Of a stretch of DNA of 64,000 nt, positions 1 to 10,800 are shown piece after piece. The stretch spans positions 558,001-622,000 of the forward strand of contig CM069442.1 in the NCBI GenBank assembly GCA_035610835.1, written 5' to 3'. The DNA comes from Ophiura sarsii. Taxonomy: Eukaryota; Echinodermata; Ophiuroidea; Amphilepidida; Ophiuridae. The first letter of the stretch is position 1, and every line of letters starts with the position of its first letter. Both the position numbers and the translations under genes were made by a program. Under the pieces are notes generated by a model. It was not told the DNA's origin, did not search any database, and was given only the letters and a program-made list of their open reading frames with translations.

Positions 1-156
1 AACGTCCTCGTTATGTCGATTATAATGTGATACACACCGTCCTCGGTTGGATAGTTCTAAACTACGTCCACGTTTGGAGGCGATTTCACGTAGGCGTGTG
101 TGTTTGTGTTTACGCGCCTCAGGAAGATGAGCACGTTTATTCACTGCAATAAGTGA

Positions 157-583
157 ATGATGCAGTCACTGAGATCAGTGGATGACGCAGTCACTGAGAT
201 CAGTGGACAACGCCAGTGGCGTAGCTATGAGGGGGGCAGCCCCCCCCCCTCCCCGACAGAAAAAATGCCTTAAAACGCCCTTTGTGTCCCCCCCCCTCAA
301 CTTTTCTGAGCTGACTGCAAAAACATTTGGGGCAACCTTTTTTGGAAATCTTGCCCCCCCCCCCCCCCGAAAAAATCTTAGCTACGCCACTGGATGACGC
401 TACGCCACTGCGATCAATGGATGATGCAGTTACTGCGATCAATGGATGATGCAGTCACTGCGATCAATGGATGACGCAGTCACTGCGATCAATGGATGAC
501 GCAGTCACTGCGATCAATGGATGACGCAGTCACTGCGATCAATGGATGACGCAGTCACTGCGATCAGTTGGATGATGCAGTGA
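157..583. repeat. 25-bp tandem array, interrupted
   Basis: The unit is like GATGACGCAGTCACTGCGAT plus CAATG, 25 bp. At least seven near-identical copies lie at 395-583 and two or more diverged copies at 157-213. A small transposon at 214-392 splits the array. Confidence 0.9.
214..392. mobile_element. short inverted-repeat element (hAT-like ends) inside the 25-bp array
   Basis: The ends are CAGTGGCGTAGCTA and TAGCTACGCCACTG, inverted copies of each other. The interior has G- and C-runs and no gene. Flanking 8-mers GACAACGC and GATGACGC resemble a target-site duplication with two mismatches. It is non-autonomous. Confidence 0.7.
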
Positions 584-759
584 AGGGAACTAGACTAGAG
601 TTCTCGTTCTCACATTGGCAAATATGGGACTCAGTTGACACCTTTCGGTTAGGGGTCTTGAATTATTTGTTGATGGATATGTGGCGCTTCCTGTTGGTTT
701 TTGTAACAGTGAAATTGGCTAATTTAACTATTGAGACATTTCTAACTTTTATAATGGTG

Positions 760-1205
760 CATGATGGTATGTATCTGTAAAATGATGAAACATAATTGTT
801 ATGCCTTATATGGTATGCTGCATGTTTGTTTAAAGTAATATAATGTTTTGTTAATTGCCTTTTTGGTATGCTTTGTAAAGTGATGGCCATTTTTTGTACA
901 CACATGATGGTATAATACTGTATATGTGCAAAGTGATAAAACATTTGGTTACACCCTTAATATGCACTGCTGTTTATCTGTAGAGTGATTGAACATTTGA
1001 TTACACCTTGTGTCGTATGTTGTATATATATCTGTAAATGAACGAAACATTTTGTTACACCCTGTAATGCTGCATACGGTACTGGAAAAGGGATGGACTA
1101 TTTTGTTACACCCTGTATGCTTTATTGCTGATGTTTTAAATGATGGAACATTTTTTGTTACACCCTGTATGGTATGCTATGTATCTGTAAAGTGATGGGC
1201 ATATT
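760..1205. repeat. degenerate ~60-bp tandem repeat
   Basis: Recurring phrases TTTTGTTACACCCTGTA, GGTATGCT and ATCTGTAAAGTGATG appear at about 60-70 bp spacing, in decayed form. No coding signal is seen. Confidence 0.6.
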
Positions 1206-1246
1206 TTTTACTGTGACTAAAAATATGTGGTGAAAATACTCTAGTT

Positions 1247-1427
1247 TATAGTCGATTCCAAATTGGCGAAGTAATCCAAGCGTCCAGGCATAATTTTTGT
1301 GAATGCACACGTCACGCATATGATGCATTTGCACCCTGTTGCGTTATGCGAGGCTCATGTGTGTCCACCATCATCTGTATGAATTCACTGATAGACGACT
1401 CGACTCGACAATTTGGAACCGACTATA
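1247..1427. mobile_element. TATAGT...CCAAATTGGCG inverted-repeat element, copy 1
   Basis: The ends read TATAGTCGATTCCAAATT and, inverted, AATTTGGAACCGACTATA. Related copies are at 29,869, 31,854 and 45,256. It has no coding capacity. Confidence 0.65.
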
Positions 1428-2446
1428 CGTATACTATAAAACACTTTAAAATTCACAGGCACATTATTTTTGCTAATTTCCGAAAGCCAACATTTTCACG
1501 AGGATTTAATTTCACGATTCCAAAATTTGACTCCGATTTAAGCTTTTACCATGGTTTATTTCGCAGGGATTTAATTTCGCGAATTTAAGGTGGTTTTATA
1601 GTACTGATAAACACCACCTGGTTGTATTCAAATGAAATTGACCCGAATGTGGAGGGATTTCATTTGAATTCACGATTTGAAAATTCATTACATAGACATA
1701 TACAAACATTAAATATGTTCACACATTTTTATTTCTGCGGTAGCTGCTTGGAGCATGAAAAGCGCGAAAATAAATGCAGTCCAAAAAATGTCCACATTTA
1801 CAGTACTATGGGATGGCATCAGAATTCTATCTTTATGACCCATTTTTACAAATGTGTATGAAAATTGTATGGCATATCTAATACGGCTCTACAAGCACAC
1901 ATTACTGAATGTATCACCCACCTTCCAATTTATTATAGTGAGTATTATATCATGATAGGCCTAATTTCAACCATGTGATAGTTTTTACTATCATTATGGC
2001 TGGACAAAAATGATGTGATATCATGATATAAAACAAATATTGAATGCCTGAGCGTGTAATAGTAAAAACTATATCACAAGGTCAAATTTGGATTTTTCCA
2101 TTGCACGAGGCAAAGCACTATAATTTCGCGGATACTTTATTTCACTAATTTAAAATTACTGCTATTTTAGCGGGCATTTAATTTCGCAAATCTGGAAATT
2201 TTACTGTTATACTTTCAATGCAAAATTGTCAGTTTTGTGGGTATTTAATTTCGCGAATCCGCATCCCTCACGAAATTAAATCCCTCACGAAATTAAGTGG
2301 TTTTACAGTGTACATGCAACTTTCATATCGTACCATCTCATGCATAACAATGCTGTACCATCTTAGTTTTAATGGATTTTATGAAAAGAATTTTGCAATG
2401 GAAATTATCCTTATATTTAAGTGGATTCCTTTACGTACTTTTTTAA
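1428..2446. other. AT-rich non-coding stretch with AATTTCGCG-type repeats
   Basis: Repeated phrases such as TTTAATTTCGCGAAT occur at 1,500-1,590 and 2,110-2,300. A small inverted pair (GTGATAGTTTTTACTAT at 1,975 and its complement near 2,065) is visible. I see no gene. Confidence 0.5.
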
Positions 2447-2871
2447 TTAGGCCAAACAAAAATAAAAGTTTGTCTCAAAGCTTGCGAAGGCTTCAAAATC
2501 GGGCGACGCGCGCTGTTTTTTGTCTTCCATTTTTTTTTTTTTTACATTTTTTTTATTTGTGTGGCAATTTTCACTCTTACTATTTGCAACCGTTGACACT
2601 TTCTGATATTTGTTTTTTCTATTTGAAATGAATATTGTGATGTAGTTGTGTAAAGAACAATTGTGCAGCGTTTTTTGAAGAACTGAGTCATGTAAAAGTT
2701 TGAGAAAAGGGAAATCTGCCGATATTTTTAATAAAAACTCGAAAATAAAAATTTGTAGGGAAAAAAAAAAATGATTTGACAATTTCCTGCATTTCAGACG
2801 CGGTATTTTGGCATTTCAAAACCAATGCGCGCGCAAGCTTTGAGACGAACCTATTATTTTGTTTGGCCTTA
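2447..2871. mobile_element. TTAGGCCAAACAAA inverted-repeat element, copy 1
   Basis: The ends TTAGGCCAAACAAAAATAA and TTTTGTTTGGCCTTA are inverted. The next segments (GTCTCAAAGCTTGCG and CGCAAGCTTTGAGAC) also match. A second copy is at 6,107, with probable relatives near 18,990, 43,000 and 57,480. Confidence 0.8.
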
Positions 2872-3918
2872 GTTTAGATATTTTATTATGTCTAGACATT
2901 TTTATTACCGTATATATACTGGTCAATTAGTGCCGGACAAGCAGTCTTTACTGGTAGGCAAGTCTGGTATGTACACATATTGTGGTTTTGGATTTTGCTA
3001 ATTTTCTTTTATAAAGAGATGATCTGCTTAGCACACAGTTCCAGATTAATGTAATTCAGAAAGTAAGAAAAACATCACCCCATCATTTGCATAGGGTTAA
3101 AAATAAAACCCTTTTTAAGCGTTTTTTGTCTTTCTTTTTTTGTTGTTACAAATTGTCCAAAATGTATAATTCTTTCTTTTTCTTCAAGTATTTTCATCTA
3201 GAAACATTTCATGTTGACTGTATTGAAATATGCTTGAACATCGGACCCTATTAATGTGTAAGGTCCTTTTATCCATAGAACATGGTGTTTTGTCACCAAA
3301 TAAACAGATTGATTAATTATGTATTTATTTTATGTCGACAGGTGTAGTCAGATTAAGTATCCCTTGGACATTGTGAGACACCTAATGCATTCTGGGTGTT
3401 TGTCATACACTCCTTTGTTATGAAATGTTACAGGAATTACAAATCAGACTATATGCCTCCAGTGTTTTTATCAACTGAAATATCAAATGTGTGCAAATTC
3501 TTTTTTCTTTCTTTAAATCGTCACAGAATGAAAACGAGTACAGGAAACTATTGAGAGAAAAAAACATCGATTTGTTTTCCTAAGTAATAAATATGTAAAC
3601 AATCTGTTGAGAAACGTGCATAATGGACTTTAAAACAATTTAAATTTCGCTAGCAATTTAATTTCGCACATTTTGCTAATTTTGCTAGGAGATCCAATTC
3701 GCCAAATTAAATTGCCACCAATTATATTATTTATAATGGTTATATAGGAAGATGATACAAATTAGTGAAAATTAAATTGCCGCAAAAAGTTGACTTAATG
3801 TTAATTCGCTAAATTAAGTAACCGTGAAATTTAAGTTGTTTAACAGTAATTGGTTTTCACCTTTCCTGATGTGGGGTAGGCCTAATGTGGGGGATTCACT
3901 CGAGCATGACCAACGCTA
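2872..3918. other. non-coding stretch
   Basis: AT-rich DNA with AATTTCGC-type repeat remnants at 3,640-3,850. No exon with family homology was found. Confidence 0.5.
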
Positions 3919-3928
3919 GGATAAATCC

Positions 3929-4341
3929 GGCGGGGGGGGGGGCACTCAACTTTTTTTTGGGTAGGGGTGTGCTGCACAGGGTCTCAAAAAGGGGGGCTAC
4001 AGAACTGAACTGAGTGGATTTTATGACGAAAAATAGGGTCTTAGGAACTGATTTTTTCAAAAAGGTAGGTCTTGAGAACTGGCCTATAGTTCAATTTTGA
4101 TTAGCAAGAACGCACATTTTTAGGGTTTTTTTGGTTTTTGAACGCTAAATGTTCGAATAATTGAGGCTTTGGAACGCAAAATTTAGCGATTTTTGAATTT
4201 TCATTAAAATTGGAGGTCTTAAGAACTGATGCCGGCTTAAAAGGGGGGGTCATAAGAGCTGGCAGGAGAGGGTGAAAAAGGGGTCTTCAGTGCGGCACAT
4301 ACCTATACCATTTTCCAATGTCAGTGCCCCCCACCCCCGGG
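3929..4341. mobile_element. G-run-ended element with target-site duplication
   Basis: The element begins GGCGGGGGGGGGGGCACT and ends with inverted AGTGCCCCCCACCCCC. It is flanked by GGATAAATCC on both sides (3,919-3,928 and 4,342-4,351). An 8-10 bp duplication suits a hAT-like element. The interior GGGTCTCAAAAAGG motifs are also mirrored near the other end. Confidence 0.75.
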
Positions 4342-4368
4342 GGATAAATCCTTGAGCAAACTAATGAG

Positions 4369-4662
4369 TATACCTACAATCTTGGAAAAAAGTCCTTGGA
4401 ACGCGAACGCTGAGCTGAGCACACGTGCTGGGTATTGTGTGCCTGTATTGATACTTAGTGTCTTCTGTTATAAACGGAAATTGTTCAAATGAGATTTTTA
4501 CTTCCCCACCCCCCATCGATCAATGTTGGGACACTCTGGCAAGCTGCAGGAGCCACTGGCCTTGGTCAACATTGTACGGGGGAGTGGGGGTGACACTTGT
4601 CCGTTAATCACACGCAAGTGTTCCAAGACTTTTTTCCAGGATTGTAGGTTCCAGGGATACAT
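4369..4662. mobile_element. foldback element around 4.5 kb
   Basis: CCTACAATCTTGGAAAAAAG at the left is matched in inverted form near 4,612-4,650 (CTTTTTTCCAGGATTGTAGG). The outer left part may have been displaced by the insertion at 3,929-4,341. Confidence 0.6.
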
Positions 4663-4807
4663 TGTGCGAGTAACTCAATAAGAGGTTTATGCACAGCTAT
4701 AGGATGATGATGATTGACAGTTTTATCATTGGGTGAAATCGACATATAAGCTTAAGCTTATTTAATTTGGGTTGCCTGCCTAAGTGTTGTTCTTTTCATA
4801 ATCATAT

Positions 4808-5177
4808 TACCGTATTATCCCTATTAAGCGCCCAGGGCGGTTAGCAAAGTCATTTTGGGTGGGGGCTTATTATGTTACCTTTTTTATCGTACTAAATAAA
4901 ATGTACAAGTGGTCATTTGAAGATGCTGAACATTTGATGTACTAAATAATTTGAGAAGGCTGACCACTTGACGTACTAACGAAAATGTACAATTGGTCAT
5001 TTGAGGAGGATGATCATTTCATGTACTATAAATGAAATACATGTAGAAGTGGTCATTTGAGGATGCTGACCATTTGAAAAGGTGGGCGCTTATAAGGGAT
5101 TGTTTGTTGGTAGTCATTGAGAAAAACAGGGGTGGGCGCTTATAAGGTCCTGGGCGCTTGATAGGGATAATACGGTA
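4808..5177. mobile_element. TACCGTATTATCCC inverted-repeat element
   Basis: The ends TACCGTATTATCCCTATT and, inverted, ATAGGGATAATACGGTA are followed by AAGCGCCCAGG on each arm. The interior has four imperfect copies of a phrase like GTGGTCATTTGAGGATGCTG. Confidence 0.85.
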
Positions 5178-6106
5178 TATTGTTTTAAGATCCATTAAGA
5201 ATGTATGTTAAACTTATATACCCTATGCTCTATCTAATAATTAGTATAATCAGTTCAATCATTTCTCAATCATTCAATTCTCAATCATTTTAAACAATTC
5301 CTACACATCCTATGCGATCGTTGCATATCCGCAACTACAGCGCACTGCGCAATATCATGGAATGCAGTGCGTCATTACACTGCGCATTGTACGTTCAACA
5401 TTCGGATGAATGCAAACATGACACTCAGATAGTTGAATTATTTAACTGATTATAACGTAATAATTGATCATGTTTCCACAAAGTACTATAATAGACCAGC
5501 ACTGGCAACCAATCAAATTGGTAGGTTAACACTGAATTTTATAAGAAATTGACCTCCTGACCCATGAACTTTAACCTTGTGTCTCTGAGATCCTCATTAT
5601 GATTACATGTACTATAATTTTTGTTAAAAGGTGCTCAATTGTGTCAGTAAATTATATTTTGAATGTTACCAGATTAAGTTCAGGCAGATCACTTTAAAGT
5701 GATATTGATAGCTGTTTGACAATAAAGTACAACTCCTCAAATAAACAAATCCAAAATGTCAAAAGTAATCTTGATGGTGCTGGCAAGCCACTATAGAGGC
5801 GTTTGATTTATTGGACTTTCCCACAGGGAAACTGCAAACAAGATTTCTTAAGCAGCACCAGCATTTTTTCTCAAAAATGAATCTAAACAAACTGCACAAT
5901 TTTATATAGTCCTCTAGTTAGGTAAATTGTACTTTTTGTAGCGATTTGATTGTAAAAATTAATATGTTTCAAGCTTTTTGAGCTGATGAAATATTTTTGC
6001 ACTGTTTTTGAAGATATTATTTTCCACAATAGTTTATAAAAGTGTACAGAATTTTCAATGACGGGATTTGATCAGGCTGGTTGATAATCATTATGAAAAA
6101 TCATGC
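5178..6106. other. non-coding stretch
   Basis: AT-rich DNA. No convincing exon or clear repeat was recognised. Confidence 0.5.
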
Positions 6107-6348
6107 TTAGGCCAAACAAAGAAGAAGGTCTGTCTCAGAAACATTTGGCAAAAAAGCTAAGTGCTGTGCGATTTTCGAGGTATGCAATTTTTTTAATTGA
6201 TTTTACAGAGCTTACAGAGACCTTTTTTTAAAATATTTTGTAAAATATCAAAAAATCAAAAAAGAAATCCATAACAATTTTTAATTTTTTTTTCGCATAC
6301 CAATGCGGGCGGGCATCTGAGACGGACAATCTTCTTTGTTTGGCCTTA
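6107..6348. mobile_element. TTAGGCCAAACAAA inverted-repeat element, copy 2
   Basis: TTAGGCCAAACAAAGAAGA at the left pairs with TCTTCTTTGTTTGGCCTTA at the right. The next ~12 bp (GTCTGTCTCAG / CTGAGACGGAC) also pair. Confidence 0.85.
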
Positions 6349-6638
6349 CGAGAACCATATTGTTTCATGCTCATCAGGGGATTTTATAAATAGTACTTGA
6401 ATCACAGTGACTGGACACTTTTACATTTTGGTTTTGGTAACTGTGTATTATTTTATGTGACTCATTAGTAAAGTGCTCTCATTTCTGTTAAACATTTTAT
6501 CCTCTTGCTAACTAATCTTTGCTATAAGTACTATACTTACATGTATGTTTCACATACATTTTCTAAACAAATATAAAAACTATGAGAGCAGATGTCATAT
6601 AGATGAAGTGCTTAGTTGAGCGTGAATTTGTTACACAT

Positions 6639-7200
6639 TTAAAGGGATACGCAGTTGTGTTGAAGATTTTTTTTTAGATATAATTTCCTTCAGAATTCAA
6701 GATGAACATTAATAATTAATGGTCATTTTTCTGTTGCCATCACGATAACAGCCTTTATCCACAGCACAGTTTAATATATTGTGACTGTTTAAGAGCTTTA
6801 TAGCTGGGGAGCATACATTGTTTGAAACACATTGAAACACATGTGACCTTCTACCCTAAATCATGGTCAAGGTCAGTACCACCAAGTTGGCAAGGATGTA
6901 CACTTAGGTTTTAATTTTACCAACTTCAAAGAACATATTGGATATAACTCCCTGTGTCAGCCTTGGAACAGGACCGGAAAACCTATATGCTCACCAACTC
7001 TTGTGTAAAATTCTGATCTAAGCCGTAGATCAGAATATTTGAATTCATGATTTGTTGTACAAAGAGGGCTGATTTTTCTGAATCCTAATTACTACAAGTG
7101 TAAGTTCATACATGTAATACAATTGTAAAAATGTACACAATCTCAGTTTTTATCAAAATTGAGGACGCAGCCTCCAGCACATCTCTGCGTGTCCCTTTAA
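6639..7200. mobile_element. TTAAAGGGACACGCAG inverted-repeat element, copy 1
   Basis: The ends TTAAAGGGATACGCAG and CTGCGTGTCCCTTTAA are inverted. Its right 200 bp is related, in opposite orientation, to 40,994-41,191. Confidence 0.75.
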
Positions 7201-7491
7201 TCATTTCTGTTGATTAACAACATGGATTTTCACAATGAAAATCAATCTTCCTAAATCAGATGAATAAAATCCTGATGAATTGATCAAACAAAGGGTGTCT
7301 GAAAACTATCCGCAAAATACTGCCACATTTCCTAGAGATATGCGTTAATAAATTCAGTACTTTTTCTAATTTCATTCAATAGATGCTCGAGTAGAGTTTA
7401 TGCACAATTTGTTTTATATGTTTCTGTGTCATGCAATATATTCCACATCATTTGTGCACTGTGCAATACCATATTTCCATTTGTGATGCCA

Positions 7492-7853
7492 TAAGGCAAA
7501 AAAAAAAAGTTGACTTCTTTCAGGGCCAGAATGTGGGTCGGACAGTCGGATTTTTTTTATTGATTTTTTTATTTTGAAAATCTAAACAGGGAGATATACA
7601 CAAAAACACGTTTTAAAGTTGTTGGTTTCTTTTTTTCTTTTTTTTTTAACAAGCAGATACTTTTCAAAAACACGTTTTCACCTTTCTTTATTGTTATGTG
7701 CTTCTTTCATTTTTTTTTTTCCAATTTTTTTTCTTCAATTTTTCATTTTTTTTTTTTTTTTTTTCCAAACAAAAATTACAAGAATAGCGAACCTAGATTT
7801 CCGAAAAATTTGGGTCGGTCGGAAAGGGCAAGTCAACTTTTTTTTTTGCCTAA
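7492..7853. mobile_element. A/T-run element with GGGTCGGTCGG motif
   Basis: The left end TAAGGCAAAAAAAAAAAG is followed by TTGACTT. The right end carries the inverse (AAGTCAACTTTTTTTTTTGCC). Internal GGGTCGGACAGTCGG and GGGTCGGTCGG tie it to similar elements at 20.8, 32.5, 35.6, 40.3 and 41.2 kb. Confidence 0.8.
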
Positions 7854-7884
7854 TGACTGGATTTGAATAGGTGCGCATTGTAAG

Positions 7885-10800
7885 TTTAGTTTTCTTTGTA
7901 GACCTTTTTTTCCTTTTCCTTGTCACTCATGAACAACACTCTCTGGCTGCTTAGCAAATCCTCCAAACTATTGAGGGCGCCACTATCATCCTGCTGATCG
8001 CTCATATTACACAAATCACCTCCTCTCCCAGGGTGAGATCAGAGGATGGGGAGCGCCACTATCATCCTGCTGATCGCCCATATTACACAAATCACCTCCT
8101 CTCCCAGGGTGAGATCAGAGGATGGGGAGCGCCACTATCATCCTGCTGATCGCCCATATTACACAAATCACCTCCTCTCCCAGGGTGAGATCAGAGGATG
8201 GGGAGCGCCACTATCGACCTGCTGATCGCCCATATTACACAAATCACCTCCTCTCCCAGGGTGAGATCAGAGGATGGGGAGCGCCACTATCGACCTGCTG
8301 ATCGCCCATATTACACAAATCGCCTCCTCTCCCAGGGTGAGATCAGAGGATGGGGAGCGCCACTATCGACCTGCTGATCGCCCATATTACACAAATCGCC
8401 TCCTCTCCCAGGGTGAGATCAGAGGATGGGGAGCGCCACTATCGACCTGCTGATCGCATATATTACACAAATCGCCTCCTCTCCCAGGGTGAGATCAGAG
8501 GATGGGGAGCGCCACTATCGACCTGCTGATCGCTCATATTACACAAATCACCTCCTCTCCCAGGGTGAGATCAGAGGATGGGGAGCGCCACTATAGACCT
8601 GCTGATCGCTCATATTACACAAATCACCTCCTCTCCCAGGGTGAGATCAGAGGATGGGGAGCGCCACTATCGACCTGCTGATCGCCCATATTACACAAAT
8701 CGCCTCCTCTCCCAGGGTGAGATCAGAGGATGGGGAGCGTCACTATCGACCTGCTGATCGCCCATATTACAGTAATCGCCTCCTCTCCCAGGGTGAGATC
8801 AGAGGATGGGGAGCGCCACTATCGACCTGCTGATCGCATATATTACACAAATCGCCTCCTCTCCCAGGGTGAGATCAGAGGATGGGGAGCGCCACTATCG
8901 ACCTGCTGATCGCTCATATTACACAAATCACCTCCTCTCCCAGGGTGAGATCAGAGGATGGGGAGCGCCACTATCGACCTGCTGATCGCCCATATTACAC
9001 AAATCACCTCCTCTCCCAGGGTGAGATCAGAGGATGGGGAGCGCCACTATCGACCTGCTGATCGCATATATTACACAAATCGCCTCCTCTCCCAGGGTGA
9101 GATCAGAGGATGGGGAGCGCCACTATCGACCTGCTGATCGCATATATTACACAAATCACCTCCTCTCCCAGGGTGAGATCAGAGGATGGGGAGCGCCACT
9201 ATCGACCTGCTGATCGCCCATATTACACAAATCACCTCCTCTCCCAGGGTGAGATCAGAGGATGGGGAGCGCCACTATCGACCTGCTGATCGCTCATATT
9301 ACACAAATCACCTCCTCTCCCAGGGTGAGATCAGAGGATGGGGAGCGCCACTATCGACCTGCTGATCGCCCATATTACACAAATCGCCTCCTCTCCCAGG
9401 GTGAGATCAGAGGATGGGGAGCGCCACTATCGACCTGCTGATCGCTCATATTACACAAATCACCTCCTCTCCCAGGGTGAGATCAGAGGATGGGGAGCGC
9501 CACTATCGACCTGCTGATCGCCCATATTACACAAATCGCCTCCTCTCCCAGGGTGAGATCAGAGGATGGGGAGCGCCACTATCGACCTGCTGATCGCATA
9601 TATTACACAAATCGCCTCCTCTCCCAGGGTGAGATCAGAGGATGGGGAGCGCCACTATCGACCTGCTGATCGCATATATTACACAAATCGCCTCCTCTCC
9701 CAGGGTGAGATCAGAGGATGGGGAGCGCCACTATCGACCTGCTGATCGCCCATATTACACAAATCGCCTCCTCTCCCAGGGTGAGATCAGAGGATGGGGA
9801 GCGCCACTATCGACCTGCTGATCGCATATATTACACAAATCACCTCCTCTCCCAGGGTGAGATCAGAGGATGGGGAGCGCCACTATCGACCTGCTGATCG
9901 CTCATATTACACAAATCACCTCCTCTCCCAGGGTGAGATCAGAGGATGGGGAGCGCCACTATCGACCTGCTGATCGCATATATTACACAAATCACCTCCT
10001 CTCCCAGGGTGAGATCAGAGGATGGGGAGCGCCACTATCGACCTGCTGATCGCATATATTACACAAATCGCCTCCTCTCCCAGGGTGAGATCAGAGGATG
10101 GGGAGCGCCACTATCGACCTGCTGATCGCCCATATTACACAAATCGCCTCCTCTCCCAGGGTGAGATCAGAGGATGGGGAGCGCCACTATCGACCTGCTG
10201 ATCGCATATATTACACAAATCACCTCCTCTCCCAGGGTGAGATCAGAGGATGGGGAGCGCCACTATCGACCTGCTGATCGCTCATATTACAGTAATCGCC
10301 TCCTCTCCCAGGGTGAGATCAGAGATTGAGGGCGCCACTATCGACCTGCTGATCGCCCATATTACACAAATCACCTCCTCTCCCAGGGTGAGATCAGAGG
10401 ATGGGGAGCGCCACTATCGACCTGCTGATCGCTCATATTACAGTAATCGCCTCCTCTCCCCGGGTGAGATCAGAGGATGGGGAGCGCCACTATCGACCTG
10501 CTGATCGCCCATATTACACAAATCACCTCCTCTCCCAGGGTGAGATCAGAGGATGGGGAGCGCCACTATCGACCTGCTGATCGCCCATATTACACAAATC
10601 ACCTCCTCTCCCAGGGTGAGATCAGAGGATGGGGAGCGCCACTATCGACCTGCTGATCGCCCATATTACACAAATCACCTCCTCTCCCAGAGTGAGATCA
10701 GAGGATGGGGAGCGCCACTATCGACCTGCTGATCGCCCATATTACACAAATCACCTCCTCTCCCAGGGTGAGATCAGAGGATGGGGAGCGCCACTATCGA

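Noticed and set aside
200..442. Open frames on both strands near 300
   Set aside because: They run through G- and C-runs of a small transposon within a tandem array.
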